From Cinclus cinclus (Eukaryota; Chordata; Aves; Passeriformes; Cinclidae): a stretch of 64,000 nt of DNA. Both the position numbers and the translations under genes were made by a program. The notes beneath the pieces were generated by a model. The model did not search any database, had not been told where the DNA came from, and was given only the letters and a program-made list of their open reading frames with translations. This document shows positions 36,931-50,625 of the stretch, in pieces; the first letter of the stretch is position 1, and each line of letters opens with the position of its first letter. Location of the stretch: positions 19,206,704 to 19,270,703 of the forward strand of contig NC_085055.1 in NCBI RefSeq assembly GCF_963662255.1, written 5' to 3'.

Positions 36931-39900
36931 AATGTTGTTCTCCCACTTTGAAGAACCCAGTATTTTGCAAAGACTCTTAGAATCACTTGAGGTTGGAATG
37001 GACCTTAAAATCATCCAGCTTCATCCCCCTAAACAGCTTCCGCATCTTCTCAGGACTACCTGTTGCAGTATCTCACCCCTCTCAGAGGAAAAGATTCTTT
37101 CCCAATATCTAATCTGAATGTACCGTCTTTCAGTTCTGAACCTGTTGCCCTTGACCCATCTCCACACACTCCAAGCAAGTATCCTTCCCTTTCTTGACTA
37201 GACATCTTCTGGGAGCCTTCCCATCTCTTTGTTACACTACTGAAGCCCTCTCAGGTTGTCCACACCGGGCAATGGCTCCACTTGCCTGATGCTCTTTGTG
37301 GCTCCTCTGGACCCCCTGCAGCAGGTCCGTGTGTTCCTAACGTTGTGGGTCCAAGAGGTGGAGGCAGCACCACAGCTGTGGGATCATGACTGCTGAGTAG
37401 AGCGGGACAATCCCCTCCCTTGACCTGCAGGCCACACAGCTCTGGATGCAGCCCCAGATACAACTGGACTTTTGCACTGGGCACAGGCACCACTGGAGTT
37501 GGACATGGAGCTCTTGTCCACAACTCCTTGAGTGCCACCATCCATCCAATTCCATCTGCACTGAGTGGCCATCCCCCATAAAATCCAACGTCACTCCAAC
37601 TTAGAGAGACGGACGCAAAGAGCAGGTTCAGCCTTGCCTGTGTCAGGGAATCTCCACAGCCAAGTGTCCCTTGAAAACTAAACAAGGCCCTCATGCATTT
37701 TACAACTAGAGCTGCGGCCTCAGCTTGGGAACTTGGGATCCTCTAGGAAGCAAGGAAACCCACACGTAGGAAGGTGATCAAAGCCATGCCTCCACCTCTC
37801 CCTGAAAGACAAATTGAGCCACGTTCTCCCACACAAATTGACCCACTTTGCTCAGTGTGTCCAGCCCTGAGGCCAGGATCTGGATGGCAGCTTTGGGGAG
37901 GGGGCTGAGGGCAGGGAGTCCAAAGCTCATGGCTCCTTTTCCTGGGACAGGCATCACTTTGCCCATTCAATTAATTTCACAGTTCAAAGGGATATTGGAT
38001 CAGTCCCCCAGAGCATGTGGGAATGACTGTGATGTGGAAGAGTTGGGAAAATCCAACTTGAGCTTCAGGCAAACCTGAATCATGCTGATGTGGGAAGGAG
38101 TGCACACGATGCCCTGGACTCAGGCATTCCAGGGATACCAGAGCACACAGCCTCTTTCCTCCATAATTTCTGCCTTTGTCAGGGGCATTTCCAGACCTTT
38201 TAGGACTGATCCCAAACCACTTTGTACATCCGTGTAATCCTGTGCAGCTGCTGCAGCTTTCCAAAAGACACTGCCTTTTGGTGGCTGCTCAAGGGCCCAT
38301 GGGATGCAGGGTAGCCCAGGATAAAGGAGGTTGGGAGAGACCACTGGAAGTCCTCTGCTCCTGCTCTGAGAAGAACAAACTTCCCAGTTGCCTGCAGAAG
38401 CTGTGGGCCTTGTCCCAATGTCCTCTGGTCACTGCCACTGTCACACAGGTGCCTGCCAGCGACAAGGAACAGCTCTAGGTGAGAAGGGCTGCAAAGCAGG
38501 GAGAAAGTCTGTCCCAACAGAGCTTCCACTCTATGTCCTCTGGGGAGCTCTAACCCTGAACCCAGAGAGTTCCTCACTGTCCATGTCCAGATCTCATCCC
38601 ACGAGCCTGGGATCTGATCACCCCATGGATGGTGCCCTTTCCTCGCACTGCAGAGGCCACATCAGGGTTGCTGTCCCCATTTGGTGTCCCCGGGACAAGA
38701 GAGGTCTTGGTGATCTCTTAACAGAGAGAGGCACTGCCAGAGGACCAGGCAGAACAGAAGGGCTGCAGCCCCTGACACAGGGGCCGGTTGAGGGCACTGC
38801 ACTTGTGCAACCTGGTGAAGATGAGCAAGGTGTGGATGGGACATGGAACTGATGTCGCCAGCGCTTCCTGGCCATCCTGGAGAGAAGGAAGCCAAACTCT
38901 CCTGAGAGGTGCACTGTCAAAGGGCAAGAGGCAGCAATAACAAGTATTAAAAATTGCAACACAGGAAATCCCTGTGCTGCCAGGAGGAAGACAAGAACAA
39001 GCCTGGGAGATCTGCACAATGGAGAGTGACCTCTTAGTTAAGCTGGCTCGGTGCTCAGAAGGCAGCAGGAGAAGGCCCAGAGCCTGCTGAAGAGTTTGAC
39101 CTGGAAGTTGGATGTGCCCAGAGCAGTTGAGAGGAGCACAAGACCTCCCGAGCTCCAGCCAGGCATTCTGGGGTTGATCTGGAGTACTCTGAGTCACTAC
39201 AGCCCATGAGCAGCCACCAAAAGGCCATGCCTTGGGAGAAGACAGCAAATGCAGGAGATTGCAGAGAAGCACCAGGTGATCCATGAATGGGGATCAAAGG
39301 TGGGGAAATACCCTTCATGGCAGCAGAACATTGAGGAAACGAGCTCTGTTATCCCTTGAGCACCTGAGTGTGTGGCACCCAGTCCGCTGAAGTCCACACT
39401 GAGTGACTCAGGTTTGCCTGGAGCTCAGGGATTTTCCCAGCTCTTCCCCATCATGAGGACACCCACTCTGTGCTCTGGGAGACTGATCCAGTGTCCCTTT
39501 GAAATGTAAAATGCATGGAATGGGAAACTCCAGCCCAGTCCCAGAAAGAAAGAGCCATGGGCTTTGGGCTCCCTGCCCTCAGCCTTTTCCCCAGAGCTGC
39601 CAGCCAGGACTCTGGCCTCTGGCATGAGCTGAGTAAAACAGGTCCGTGTGGCTGTGGGTCTCTTTCAGGGAGGGACGCGGCATCTCTTTGATCACAAAAC
39701 CCGGCCGTGGACAGTAAGCAAGTTCCCCATGGCTGTCACTCAGGCCTGCAGGGACATCCTTCCAGCTGAACATGGCCTTTCCTTGCCACTGGGCTTTGCC
39801 ACCTCCCTGCAGAGCTGGGTCTCTTCCCTACTATGGCCTCGTGCAGTGTCCTCACTCGTGCTGCCTCAACTGACCCACAGTCCTCTGAACATCTCAGAGC

Positions 39901-40171
39901 AATGACTCTCAGGAGTAGCCTGAGCGCCTGCACTGAGAGCTCCTGAGAGCTGACCTGAGGTGTTTCTTCATGGCTGAATTGCACTGTAACTGGAGCCAAA
40001 TTAACCATCAAGAAGAACAAGTGACAGAAGCAATGGACACTACACAAACACATTTCAACTCACATTGTACACTGGCCTGGCACTTCCAAGTCCAAGTCCA
40101 GTGGTGTTAGGAAGTTGCAACACACATGAATCCTTTCCATGTGGGGTGGTGTGAAACTGGAGAAAAATGCC
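36931..40171 (+). repeat. Divergent spacer block D4, forward
   Basis: Counterpart of D2. The internal inverted-repeat arms are at about 37775-38330 and 39165-39700. No gene is recognised. Confidence 0.85.
36978..37479 (-). mobile_element. CR1 LINE 3' fragment in D4
   Basis: Counterpart of the D2 fragment, with the same private substitutions. Confidence 0.8.
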
Positions 40172-40289
40172 TGAGATGAAAGAGGCAGGGACCTCATGGG
40201 CAGGAGGGCTCACAAGTGGCCACTCCCAGGAGTTTGGATGTTTCAGGAACCAGGAATGTTTGTGGCCCCACAGGGCTCTGGGACACGGC

Positions 40290-40295
40290 ATAAAA
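40290..40295 (+). promoter_or_regulatory. TATA box of keratin K9 (5' flank type A)
   Basis: ATAAAA 616 nt before the ATG. Confidence 0.8.
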
Positions 40296-40905
40296 GGCTG
40301 CTCTGCTCCAGGCTCTGCATCCTGGTCTCTGGCGTCCCTTTCCTCGAGGAACGAGGTAAGCCTGAGTGCGCTCCATCCCTGCCTGTGGGCTGAACTGCTG
40401 GCATGGAGGCCGCCCGGGTTGATCCTTGGGCTTCCCCAGCTGGGCCCTGACACAGAAGTGTTGAAGGGCCGCCAGCCTTTCCATGCTGGTGCCTGGGGAC
40501 AGCTGGGAAGAGGGGGCTTGTTTGCAGCAGAAGGGGGTGGATGGGGCTCAGTCCCTGGGGGATGTGCCCAGCAGAGTCTGCACCTGCCGTGGCGTAACAA
40601 AACGTCGCAGCGCATCCCCGGCCATGTCCAACACAGCCATGTGTGCTGTGGGGATGGGCTGTGAGCAGTCTTTGCACAGGGGCCTTCAAGGCACTGTGCT
40701 GGGTCCTTCTTCCTGAAGTGGGGGGGCGTTCCCGTGCCGTGCCACTGGGAGGGCACGAGGAGGGTGTTGGGAGCCGTAGGCACAGAGTGTGTTTGGAAGA
40801 GCAGATGTGTCCCTGGAGAGAGCTGAGGCGCAGAGAGACAGACTGATGCTGGGGCTGCTTGGTGCTCCCTGCTCTGTGTTGCAGCTTTGCCTCCTGCACC
40901 GAGAG

Positions 40906-41223
40906 ATGTCCTGCTGCAGACCCTGTCCCCCCCGGCCCTGCGGCCCCTGTGGCCCAACGCCCCTTGCCAGCAGCTGCAGTGAGCCCTGCCTCGCCCGCTG
41001 CGCTGACTCCACGGTGTACATCGAGCCTTCGCCCGTGGTGGTGACCATGCCGGGCCCCATCCTCACCTCTTTCCCTCAGAGCACAGCCGTGGGATCCTCT
41101 CTGTCCGCTGCTGTGGGCAGCTCCCTCAGCACCGCGGGGGTTCCCATCTCTTCTGGGGGCTCCCTTGGCCTGGGGGGGTCAGGCCTGTGTCTGCCTTTGT
41201 CCCGCTGCGGGCAGATCTGCTGA
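40906..41223 (+). CDS. Feather-type beta-keratin, copy K9
   Basis: Intact, same predicted protein as K1. Counterpart of K5. The intron is 40356-40884 and the ATTAAA signal is at 41337-41342. 5' flank A, 3' flank Ser side. Confidence 0.95.
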   Translation: MSCCRPCPPRPCGPCGPTPLASSCSEPCLARCADSTVYIEPSPVVVTMPGPILTSFPQSTAVGSSLSAAVGSSLSTAGVPISSGGSLGLGGSGLCLPLSRCGQIC

Positions 41224-42825
41224 AGCCTGCGGATCCTCCCCTTTGTCCGTGGCTAATGGGCCCATCTCCTTGCCTCCCTGCTCCCCGCAATGTGTTCCTT
41301 GGTCTCTGTTGTGTGCCATTGCTTTTGCTCCTTCTCATTAAAGCCTTTGAGCAGCATCTCTCCAGAGTCCTGGTCCTTTGTTCTCCTCCTCCCTCACACA
41401 CCACCTGTTCTGCCAGGCTGAGCGCTGGCTGCTGTCCTGAGCATCCCAGCATCGGGACAAAATCTCCCCGAAATTACACCAGAGCACCAAAGCCTCAGTC
41501 CCTATGCTGGAATTTGTAGCCTTCAGATCTCAGCCGTGCAGGTCCCACTGCCAATTTGTTCCTTGTCAGAGTTTATATAGGTATTTTCAGTAAATTTTCC
41601 ATCCTCTCAAAGCTTCCTCACAATATCATGGCAAATTCAATCTTCTCTCTCCTATTGCTGATGTTGGGATGTGTCAGTGGGATGAGTAGAGGACTGTGGG
41701 CTGGAAAGGAGAAAAACACTTCTTCCCACGGCTGGACATAGGCAGCGATGCTGCAACAGCGTTTGATGGCAAACTTCACCCTGTCACTCACTAAATGGAC
41801 AAAGCACAAAGAGAATGTTGAATTGAAATCAATGCTAAATGATTTACAGGGAGACTGCATTCAGAACTGTATGGAACTGCAGAGGATATGGATACAGAAT
41901 TAAAAGGGTCCAGAAGGGTTTAGCATTGCCCGATCCACAGTCAGAGCAAGGACTAAATTAAAAATTCACAGTGACAGCATTCATACCATTGTCATTTCTC
42001 TCTCCTGTACTTAGAGGACTGTGGGGCCTCATCATCAGTGATGGCCTTTCGAGTAGCCCAGCTTTATGGTTCTCAAGCTGTAGGAGATGTTCCACCCGAG
42101 GGACGTGCTGGCACCTCCTGCTGTGCTCCAGGAGCCTGCAGGATCTTCACTCAGTGCAGAGCTGTTTATGGGCTCACAAGTTGATTTGCCTTAGTCATCA
42201 GAGATGGAACCTTACATTCCTTCTCTGGCATAATCCATGGCGCTAACTACTTGAAAGAACTCCCAAGATATGTGGAAATTGTTTCCAAAAGTGCAGCTAC
42301 AATGGTGGTCTTCCACTTGGGCGACAGTTCATCGGGAACTTTGAAGTTATAAGTTAGGTAGAATGCTACTAGGAGTTTTCCGTCTGTCAAATTTTAAGGT
42401 TAAGATATTAATTAGTTTCAAGGTATAAGTTGAGGTAAAGTGCTGTCAAGCTTTTAGTCCATGTTCCTTTATATCCTTGTCCTCACTGTGTTTTGTCAAA
42501 CGCACACAAGCACTCCCCTTCTCCTAGACAGTTCCCTTCTGTTCATTTCTGTTTGGCTTGCTTAGATTTTGTTTGGCTTTGTTGTTGCTTGTTTTTCTTT
42601 GTTGTGCCTCAACTGTCCTGTAATTAGGAGAGAGTAAGTCTTGGGAAGAAACTTTGTTGTGCTTTCCTTTAATATTAAATGTGTCTTTTGCTGATAGGCT
42701 TGGCAGTGATTGTTGAAGCAATCTCACACAGTCAAACACAGTGAGCGGAGCTGTGGGCTCCAGTGCCTGGGTGTCGGTGTCGTGGCACAGGGTATGTGAT
42801 GAGCAGCCAGGGAGGGCTGGAGCAG

Positions 42826-42907
42826 GTAGTTGTGGCCGAGTGGTGAAGGCGATGGACTAGAAATCCATTGGGGTTTCCCCGCGCAGGTTCGAATCCTGCC
42901 AACTACG
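42826..42907 (+). tRNA. tRNA-Ser (AGA), in C5
   Basis: Same sequence as the C1 copy. TTTT terminator at 42921-42924. Confidence 0.95.
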
Positions 42908-43847
42908 GGGCACGCGCCCCTTTTGGGCTGCGGGCAGCTGACCACGCTGCACAGCTCCCAGCCCACGGCTGCACCTGCAGCCCCCGCTGTTCCCGCACAG
43001 CAGCAGCCGCAAGGGATGAGCTGCTGGCAGCCCTGCCTGCCTCCTGAAGGCCTTTCCTCAGGGCAAGGGAAAAGCCTGAGTGAGGGCCAGCTTGTGAGTG
43101 AGGGCAGGGGACAATAGTCTGTGCCTGCAGACAAGCAAACCCACCCTGCAAGGGAAAAGAAGCTCAGAAGTCCTGTCAGCATCCAGGAAGAGGGAGAGGG
43201 AGAGGAGAAAAGCAGACAGCACCTGGAGCTGAGCATTTATTTCATCACCTGGCACTGGCACCAAGTGGAAAAGGCAGGAACCTGCACCTTGACAACCAGT
43301 TTAGCACCAAGCGCCTAGTACTGCAATCTTTTCCTTCAGAGTAACCGTGAGCAGCACGGAGCTGAGGCACCACCACAGTTTGCACAGCTAGAAGGGGAGA
43401 ACTCTTTCCAAGCAAAGGCAACCCGTGTGCCTCCCTGGGCAGCAAAGAACGGAACTGTGGGGCAGGTGCAGTCGTGCAGCCTGCTGGCAGCAGAGCTGGA
43501 TCTCTGGGCAGGGCCGCAGCGTTCAGGCTGTGGCTGGATTTTGGGTGCCCTCATCCCCAGCAAGGCCCAGGGCTGCAGCCTGCCTCGGGGGTGCCTTGAG
43601 CACGTGCAGCGCCAGGGCGGGTGGCCAAAGGGCAAGTGTCAGTGCAGGGCTGTGGGCTGAGGTGTGGGAGAAGGGCAAGGCCAGGCCCTGGATCTGCGGA
43701 GCGCGCGCCCGAGGGAGATGAACGTGTCAGGGAGTCTGCTTTGTGGGGTGGGGGAGGCAGAGCAGAGAGGAAGGCAGGGAGGGAGGGCCAGCAGTGGCCG
43801 GCAGCATCAGGCTGCGCTGAGGGCAACGGCAGCCAAGGCTGAGGAGG

Positions 43848-43919
43848 AGCAGAGTGGCGCAGCGGGAGCGTGCTGGGCCCATAACCCAGAGGTCGATGGA
43901 TCGAAACCATCCTCTGCTA
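43848..43919 (+). tRNA. Initiator-type tRNA-Met (CAT), in C5
   Basis: G20 variant. T6 terminator at 43926-43931. Confidence 0.9.
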
Positions 43920-44011
43920 AGGCTCTTTTTTCACCAACACGGTCTCCCTATCACCTACCCATCAGCTTTTACCCTGCCTGGCTCTAGCTCTTTGGGCAAC
44001 CCTGCCCATAG

Positions 44012-44047
44012 CCCTCCTCCTCCTCCTCCTCCTCCTCCTCCTCCTCC
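44012..44047 (-). repeat. (GGA)12 microsatellite, in C5
   Basis: Twelve units, reading CCT on the plus strand. Confidence 0.9.
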
Positions 44048-44566
44048 CTGTGCCCTGCTCCCTGCTCCGGATGGAAATGATAGAGCTTCTCTAATTTATT
44101 TAAACTAACTTTAGCCAGGGGTTTGTTCACCCATGCCCGGGGCAAGGGGAACCAAAGCTGTTCTTCAAAAGATTGTGGTTACCCAAGGTTTGGGTTTCCC
44201 TGGGTGGGGCCTGGTGTTTTGCTCTCACTAGTCCTTATGGAGATGGAGTAGCTCGGGCCGGAGAAGAGGAGGCAAGGGGGCTTCTGCTGCGTGAAGGTAA
44301 CTTGCCAAGGCGTGCCCTGAGTGAGAAAGAGCTTGTTGCATTTTGGGAAAGAGAAGGTTGTGTGAGGTTCTGAGCCTGGCACTTGTGAGAGAGGCCACAG
44401 CAGGCTTGCAGAAGGAGCTGTGGAGCCGCCCTGAAGGATGGTGGGATTAGAGAGCGCTTGGAGGCCGTGCAGGAAGGCTGCACTTGGTGATCGACGTCCA
44501 AGGTGATGGAGGGAGAGGTAGGCTGAGCGGGGCCGAGCACAGGGGCCAGAGGGGACCTGTGCAGAA

Positions 44567-44638
44567 GGTCCCATGGTGTAATGGTGAGCACTCTGGACTC
44601 TGAATCCAGTGATCTGAGTTCAAATCTCAGTGGGACCT
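44567..44638 (+). tRNA. tRNA-Gln (CTG), in C5
   Basis: Same sequence as the C1 copy. TTTT terminator at 44645-44648. Confidence 0.95.
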
Positions 44639-45280
44639 CAGTCCTTTTGCTCCCTCAGGCTTCCTCTCCCTCAGCACGCTTACACACCCACAGCTCTACT
44701 CTGCTGCTGCTTCACTTGGGGACTGTTCTCCGAGGAATGACACAGCAGCTGAGGTGCAGACCACCCTCTCCAAATGGGTCACGCACAGGAGGCCCCTATG
44801 GCAGGTGCATCCAAAACCAAAAGGGATACTGAGCTACAGCCTCGGGACAGCTGTTCCCAGGCAGGAGCATTCCCACAGTAACAGCAGGTTACTCGGTGTG
44901 CCATTGCTCGTATGCCCACCCCGGTCCAGTGCTCCTTTCTTGCTCCTTTCCTGTGCGGCTCCTTTTCCTCTCCTCCCTGCCAAAGTCTTCCCATTGCTCT
45001 GCAATCACGTCCAGGAGCTCCGCCAACATTAGCAACTGCCCCATCTTTAGGGTTACATTTGTAGTCGTGGGAGAGGGAAGGACCTTCCTTGCAGAGCAGG
45101 TGGTGTGTGAGGGAGGAGGAGAACAAAGGACCAGGACTCTGGAGAGGTGCTGCTCAAAGGCTTTAATGAGAAGGAGCAAAAGCAATGGCACACAACAGAG
45201 ACCAAGGAACACATTGCGGGGAGCAGGGAGGCAAGGAGATGGGCCCATTAGCCACGGACAAAGGGGAGGATCCGCAGGCT

Positions 45281-45598
45281 TCAGCAGATCTGCCCGCAGC
45301 GGGACAAAGGCAGACACAGGCCTGACCCCCCCAGGCCAAGGGAGCCCCCAGAAGAGATGGGAACCCCCGCGGTGCTGAGGGAGCTGCCCACAGCAGCGGA
45401 CAGAGAGGATCCCACGGCTGTGCTCTGAGGGAAAGAGGTGAGGATGGGGCCCGGCATGGTCACCACCACGGGCGAAGGCTCGATGTACACCGTGGAGTCA
45501 GCGCAGCGGGCGAGGCAGGGCTCACTGCAGCTGCTGGCAAGGGGCGTTGGGCCACAGGGGCCGCAGGGCCGTGGGGGACAGGGTCTGCAGCAGGACAT
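45281..45598 (-). CDS. Feather-type beta-keratin, copy K10
   Basis: Intact, same predicted protein as K1. Counterpart of K6. The intron is 45620-46148 and the ATTAAA signal is at 45162-45167. 5' flank A, 3' flank Gln side. Confidence 0.95.
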   Translation of the reverse strand: MSCCRPCPPRPCGPCGPTPLASSCSEPCLARCADSTVYIEPSPVVVTMPGPILTSFPQSTAVGSSLSAAVGSSLSTAGVPISSGGSLGLGGSGLCLPLSRCGQIC

Positions 45599-46208
45599 CT
45601 CTCGGTGCAGGAGGCAAAGCTGCAACACAGAGCAGGGAGCACCAAGCAGCCCCAGCATCAGTCTGTCTCTCTGCGCCTCAGCTCTCTCCAGGGACACATC
45701 TGCTCTTCCAAACACACTCTGTGCCTACGGCTCCCAACACCCTCCTCGTGCCCTCCCAGTGGCACGGCACGGGAACGCCCCCCCACTTCAGGAAGAAGGA
45801 CCCAGCACAGTGCCTTGAAGGCCCCTGTGCAAAGACTGCTCACAGCCCAACCCCACAGCACACATGGCTGTGTTGGACATGGCCGGGGATGCGCTGCGAC
45901 GTTTTGTTACGCCACAGCAGGTGCAGACTCTGCTGGGCACATCCCCCAGGGACTGAGCCCCATCCATCCCCTTCTGCTGCAAACAAGCCCCCTCTTCCCA
46001 GCTGTCCCCAGGCACCAGCATGGAAAGGCTGGCGGCCCTTCAACACTTCTGTGTCAGGGCCCAGCTGGGGCAGCCCAAGGATCAACCCGGGCGGCCTCCA
46101 TGCCAGCAGTTCAGCCCACAGGCAGGGATGGAGCGCACTCAGGCTTACCTCGTTCCTCGAGGAAAGGGACGCCAGAGACCAGGATGCAGAGCCTGGAGCA
46201 GAGCAGCC

Positions 46209-46214
46209 TTTTAT
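46209..46214 (-). promoter_or_regulatory. TATA box of keratin K10 (5' flank type A)
   Basis: ATAAAA on the minus strand. Confidence 0.78.
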
Positions 46215-46332
46215 GCCGTGTCCCAGAGCCCTGTGGGGCCACAAACATTCCTGGTTCCTGAAACATCCAAACTCCTGGGAGTGGCCACTTGTGAGCCCTC
46301 CTGCCCATGAGGTCCCTGCCTCTTTCATCTCA

Positions 46333-49300
46333 GGCATTTTTCTCCAGTTTCACACCACCCCACATGGAAAGGATTCATGTGTGTTGCAACTTCCTAACAC
46401 CACTGGACTTGGACTTGGAAGTGCCAGGCCAGTGTACAATGTGAGTTGAAATGTGTTTGTGTAGTGTCCATTGCTTCTGTCACTTGTTCTTCTTGATGGT
46501 TAATTTGGCTCCAGTTACAGTGCAATTCAGCCATGAAGAAACACCTCAGGTCAGCTCTCAGGAGCTCTCAGTGCAGGCGCTCAGGCTACTCCTGAGAGTC
46601 ATTGCTCTGAGATGTTCAGAGGACTGTGGGTCAGTTGAGGCAGCACGAGTGAGGACACTGCACGAGGCCACAGTAGGGAAGAGACCCAGCTCTGCAGGGA
46701 GGTGGCAAAGCCCAGTGGCAAGGAAAGGCCATGTTCAGCTGGAAGGATGTCCCTGCAGGCCTGAGTGACAGCCATGGGGAACTTGCTTACTGTCCACGGC
46801 CGGGTTTTGTGATCAAAGAGATGCCGCGTCCCTCCCTGAAAGAGACCCACAGCCACACGGACCTGTTTTACTCAGCTCATGCCAGAGGCCAGAGTCCTGG
46901 CTGGCAGCTCTGGGGAAAAGGCTGAGGGCAGGGAGCCCAAAGCCCATGGCTCTTTCTTTCTGGGACTGGGCTGGAGTTTCCCATTCCATGCATTTTACAT
47001 TTCAAAGGGACACTGGATCAGTCTCCCAGAGCACAGAGTGGGTGTCCTCATGATGGGGAAGAGCTGGGAAAATCCCTGAGCTCCAGGCAAACCTGAGTCA
47101 CTCAGTGTGGACTTCAGCGGACTGGGTGCCACACACTCAGGTGCTCAAGGGATAACAGAGCTCGTTTCCTCAATGTTCTGCTGCCATGAAGGGTATTTCC
47201 CCACCTTTGATCCCCATTCATGGATCACCTGGTGCTTCTCTGCAATCTCCTGCATTTGCTGTCTTCTCCCAAGGCATGGCCTTTTGGTGGCTGCTCATGG
47301 GCTGTAGTGACTCAGAGTACTCCAGATCAACCCCAGAATGCCTGGCTGGAGCTCGGGAGGTCTTGTGCTCCTCTCAACTGCTCTGGGCACATCCAACTTC
47401 CAGGTCAAACTCTTCAGCAGGCTCTGGGCCTTCTCCTGCTGCCTTCTGAGCACCGAGCCAGCTTAACTAAGAGGTCACTCTCCATTGTGCAGATCTCCCA
47501 GGCTTGTTCTTGTCTTCCTCCTGGCAGCACAGGGATTTCCTGTGTTGCAATTTTTAATACTTGTTATTGCTGCCTCTTGCCCTTTGACAGTGCACCTCTC
47601 AGGAGAGTTTGGCTTCCTTCTCTCCAGGATGGCCAGGAAGCGCTGGCGACATCAGTTCCATGTCCCATCCACACCTTGCTCATCTTCACCAGGTTGCACA
47701 AGTGCAGTGCCCTCAACCGGCCCCTGTGTCAGGGGCTGCAGCCCTTCTGTTCTGCCTGGTCCTCTGGCAGTGCCTCTCTCTGTTAAGAGATCACCAAGAC
47801 CTCTCTTGTCCCGGGGACACCAAATGGGGACAGCAACCCTGATGTGGCCTCTGCAGTGCGAGGAAAGGGCACCATCCATGGGGTGATCAGATCCCAGGCT
47901 CGTGGGATGAGATCTGGACATGGACAGTGAGGAACTCTCTGGGTTCAGGGTTAGAGCTCCCCAGAGGACATAGAGTGGAAGCTCTGTTGGGACAGACTTT
48001 CTCCCTGCTTTGCAGCCCTTCTCACCTAGAGCTGTTCCTTGTCGCTGGCAGGCACCTGTGTGACAGTGGCAGTGACCAGAGGACATTGGGACAAGGCCCA
48101 CAGCTTCTGCAGGCAACTGGGAAGTTTGTTCTTCTCAGAGCAGGAGCAGAGGACTTCCAGTGGTCTCTCCCAACCTCCTTTATCCTGGGCTACCCTGCAT
48201 CCCATGGGCCCTTGAGCAGCCACCAAAAGGCAGTGTCTTTTGGAAAGCTGCAGCAGCTGCACAGGATTACACGGATGTACAAAGTGGTTTGGGATCAGTC
48301 CTAAAAGGTCTGGAAATGCCCCTGACAAAGGCAGAAATTATGGAGGAAAGAGGCCGTGTGCTCTGGTATCCCTGGAATGCCTGAGTCCAGGGCATCGTGT
48401 GCACTCCTTCCCACATCAGCATGATTCAGGTTTGCCTGAAGCTCAAGTTGGATTTTCCCAACTCTTCCACATCACAGTCATTCCCACATGCTCTGGGGGA
48501 CTGATCCAATATCCCTTTGAACTGTGAAATTAATTGAATGGGCAAAGTGATGCCTGTCCCAGGAAAAGGAGACATGAACTTTGGACTCCCTGCCCTCAGC
48601 CCCCTCCCCAAAGCTGCCATCCAGATCCTGGCCTCAGGGCTGGACACACTGAGCAAAGTGGGTCAATTTGTGTGTGAGAACGTGGCTCAATTTGTCTTTC
48701 AGGGAGAGGTGGATTCATGGCTTTGATCACCTTCCTATGTGTGGGTTTCCTTGCTTCCTAGAGGATCCCAAGTTCCCAAGCTGAGGCCGCAGCTCTGGTT
48801 GTAAAATGCATGAGGGCCTTGTTTAGTTTTCAAGGGACACTTGGCTGTGGAGATTCCCTGACACAGGCAAGGCTGAACCTGCTCTTTGCGTCCGTCTCTC
48901 TAAGTTGGAGTGACGTTGGATTTTATGGGGGATGGCCACTCAGTGCACATGGAATTGGACGGATGGTGGCACTCAAGGAGTTGTGGACAAGAGCTCCATG
49001 TCCAACTCCAGTGGTGCCTGTGCCCAGTGCAAAAGTCCAGTTGTATCTGGGGCTGCACCCAGAGCTGTGTGGCCTGCAGGTCAAGGGAGGGGATTGTCCC
49101 GCTCTACTCAGCAGTCATGATCCCACAGCTGTGGTGCTGCCTCCACCTCTTGGACCCACAACGTTAGGAACACACGGACCTGCTGCAGGGGGTCCAGAGG
49201 AGCCACAAAGAGCATCAGGCAAGTGGAGCCATTGCCCGGTGTGGACAACCTGAGAGGGCTTCAGTAGTGTAACAAAGAGATGGGAAGGCTCCCAGAAGAT

Positions 49301-49573
49301 GTCTAGTCAAGAAAGGGAAGGATACTTGCTTGGAGTGTGTGGAGATGGGTCAAGGGCAACAGGTTCAGAACTGAAAGACGGTACATTCAGATTAGATATT
49401 GGGAAAGAATCTTTTCCTCTGAGAGGGGTGAGATACTGCAACAGGTTTTCCTGAGAAGATGCAGAAGCTGTTTAGGGGGATGAAGCTGGATGATTTTAAG
49501 GTCCATTCCATCCCCAAGTGATTCTAAGAGTCTTTGCAAAATACTGGGTTCTTCAAAGTGGGAGAACAACATT
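46333..49573 (-). repeat. Divergent spacer block D5, reversed
   Basis: Counterpart of D3. The internal inverted-repeat arms are at about 46804-47339 and 48174-48729. No gene is recognised. Confidence 0.85.
49025..49526 (+). mobile_element. CR1 LINE 3' fragment in D5
   Basis: Counterpart of the D3 fragment, with the same deletion joint. Confidence 0.8.
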
Positions 49574-49691
49574 TGAGATGAAAGAGGCAGGGACCTCATG
49601 GGCAGGAGGGCTCACAAGTGGCCACTCCCAGGAGTTTGGATGTTTCAGGAACCAGGAATGTTTGTGGCCCCACAGGGCTCTGGGACACGGC

Positions 49692-49697
49692 ATAAAA
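49692..49697 (+). promoter_or_regulatory. TATA box of keratin K11 (5' flank type B)
   Basis: ATAAAA 616 nt before the ATG. Confidence 0.8.
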
Positions 49698-50307
49698 GGC
49701 TGCTCTGCTCCAGGCTCTGCATCCTGGTCTCTGGCGTCCCTTTCCTCGAGGAACGAGGTAAGCCTGAGTGCGCTCCATCCCTGCCTGTGGGCTGAACTGC
49801 TGGCATGGAGGCCGCCCGGGTTGATCCTTGGGCTTCCCCAGCTGGGCCCTGACACAGAAGTGTTGTAGGGCCGCCAGCCTTTCCATGCTGGTGCCTGGGG
49901 ACAGCTGGGAAGAGGGGGCTTGTTTGCAGCAGAAGGGGATGGATGGGGCTCAGTCCCTGGGGGATGTGCCCAGCAGAGTCTGCACCTGCTGTGGCGTAAC
50001 AAAACGTCGCAGCGCATCCCCGGCCATGTCCAACACAGCCATGTGTGCTGTGGGGTTGGGCTGTGAGCAGTCTTTGCACAGGGGCCTTCAAGGCACTGTG
50101 CTGGGTCCTTCTTCCTGAAGTGGGGGGGCGTTCCCGTGCCGTGCCACTGGGAGGGCACGAGGAGGGTGTTGGGAGCCGTAGGCACAGAGTGTGTTTGGAA
50201 GAGCAGATGTGTCCCTGGAGAGAGCTGAGGCGCAGAGAGACAGACTGATGCTGGGGCTGCTTGGTGCTCCCTGCTCTGTGTTGCAGCTTTGCCTCCTGCA
50301 CCGAGAG

Positions 50308-50625
50308 ATGTCCTGCTGCAGACCCTGTCCCCCACGGCCCTGCGGCCCCTGTGGCCCAACGCCCCTTGCCAGCAGCTGCAGTGAGCCCTGCCTCGCCCGC
50401 TGCGCTGACTCCACGGTGTACATCGAGCCTTCGCCCGTGGTGGTGACCATGCCGGGCCCCATCCTCACCTCTTTCCCTCAGAGCACAGCCGTGGGATCCT
50501 CTCTGTCCGCTGCTGTGGGCAGCTCCCTCAGCACCGCGGGGGTTCCCATCTCTTCTGGGGGCTCCCTTGGCCTGGGGGGGTCAGGCCTGTGTCTGCCTTT
50601 GTCCCGCTGCGGGCAGATCTGCTGA
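50308..50625 (+). CDS. Feather-type beta-keratin, copy K11
   Basis: Intact, same predicted protein as K1. It matches K7, including the private intron T (49866), yet its 3' side belongs to the outer C subtype, so the tandem-repeat joint falls just beyond it. The intron is 49758-50286 and the ATTAAA signal is at 50739-50744. 5' flank B, 3' flank Gln side. Confidence 0.95.
   Translation: MSCCRPCPPRPCGPCGPTPLASSCSEPCLARCADSTVYIEPSPVVVTMPGPILTSFPQSTAVGSSLSAAVGSSLSTAGVPISSGGSLGLGGSGLCLPLSRCGQIC

Larger units (their letters stand above)
41414..45090 (-). repeat. Convergent spacer block C5, reversed
   Basis: Counterpart of C3. The AT-rich island is at about 41552-42725. Confidence 0.85.
31063..49866 (+). 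repeat. Second copy of the 18,804-bp tandem repeat
   Basis: It holds C4-K8-D4-K9-C5-K10-D5 in the same order and orientation as the first copy. Private variants of copy 1 recur exactly 18,804 bp later (for example the exon 1 A of K4 in K8, and the D3 variants in D5). The match to copy 1 continues through K11 and stops near 50843 (A, against T at 32039). Confidence 0.8.
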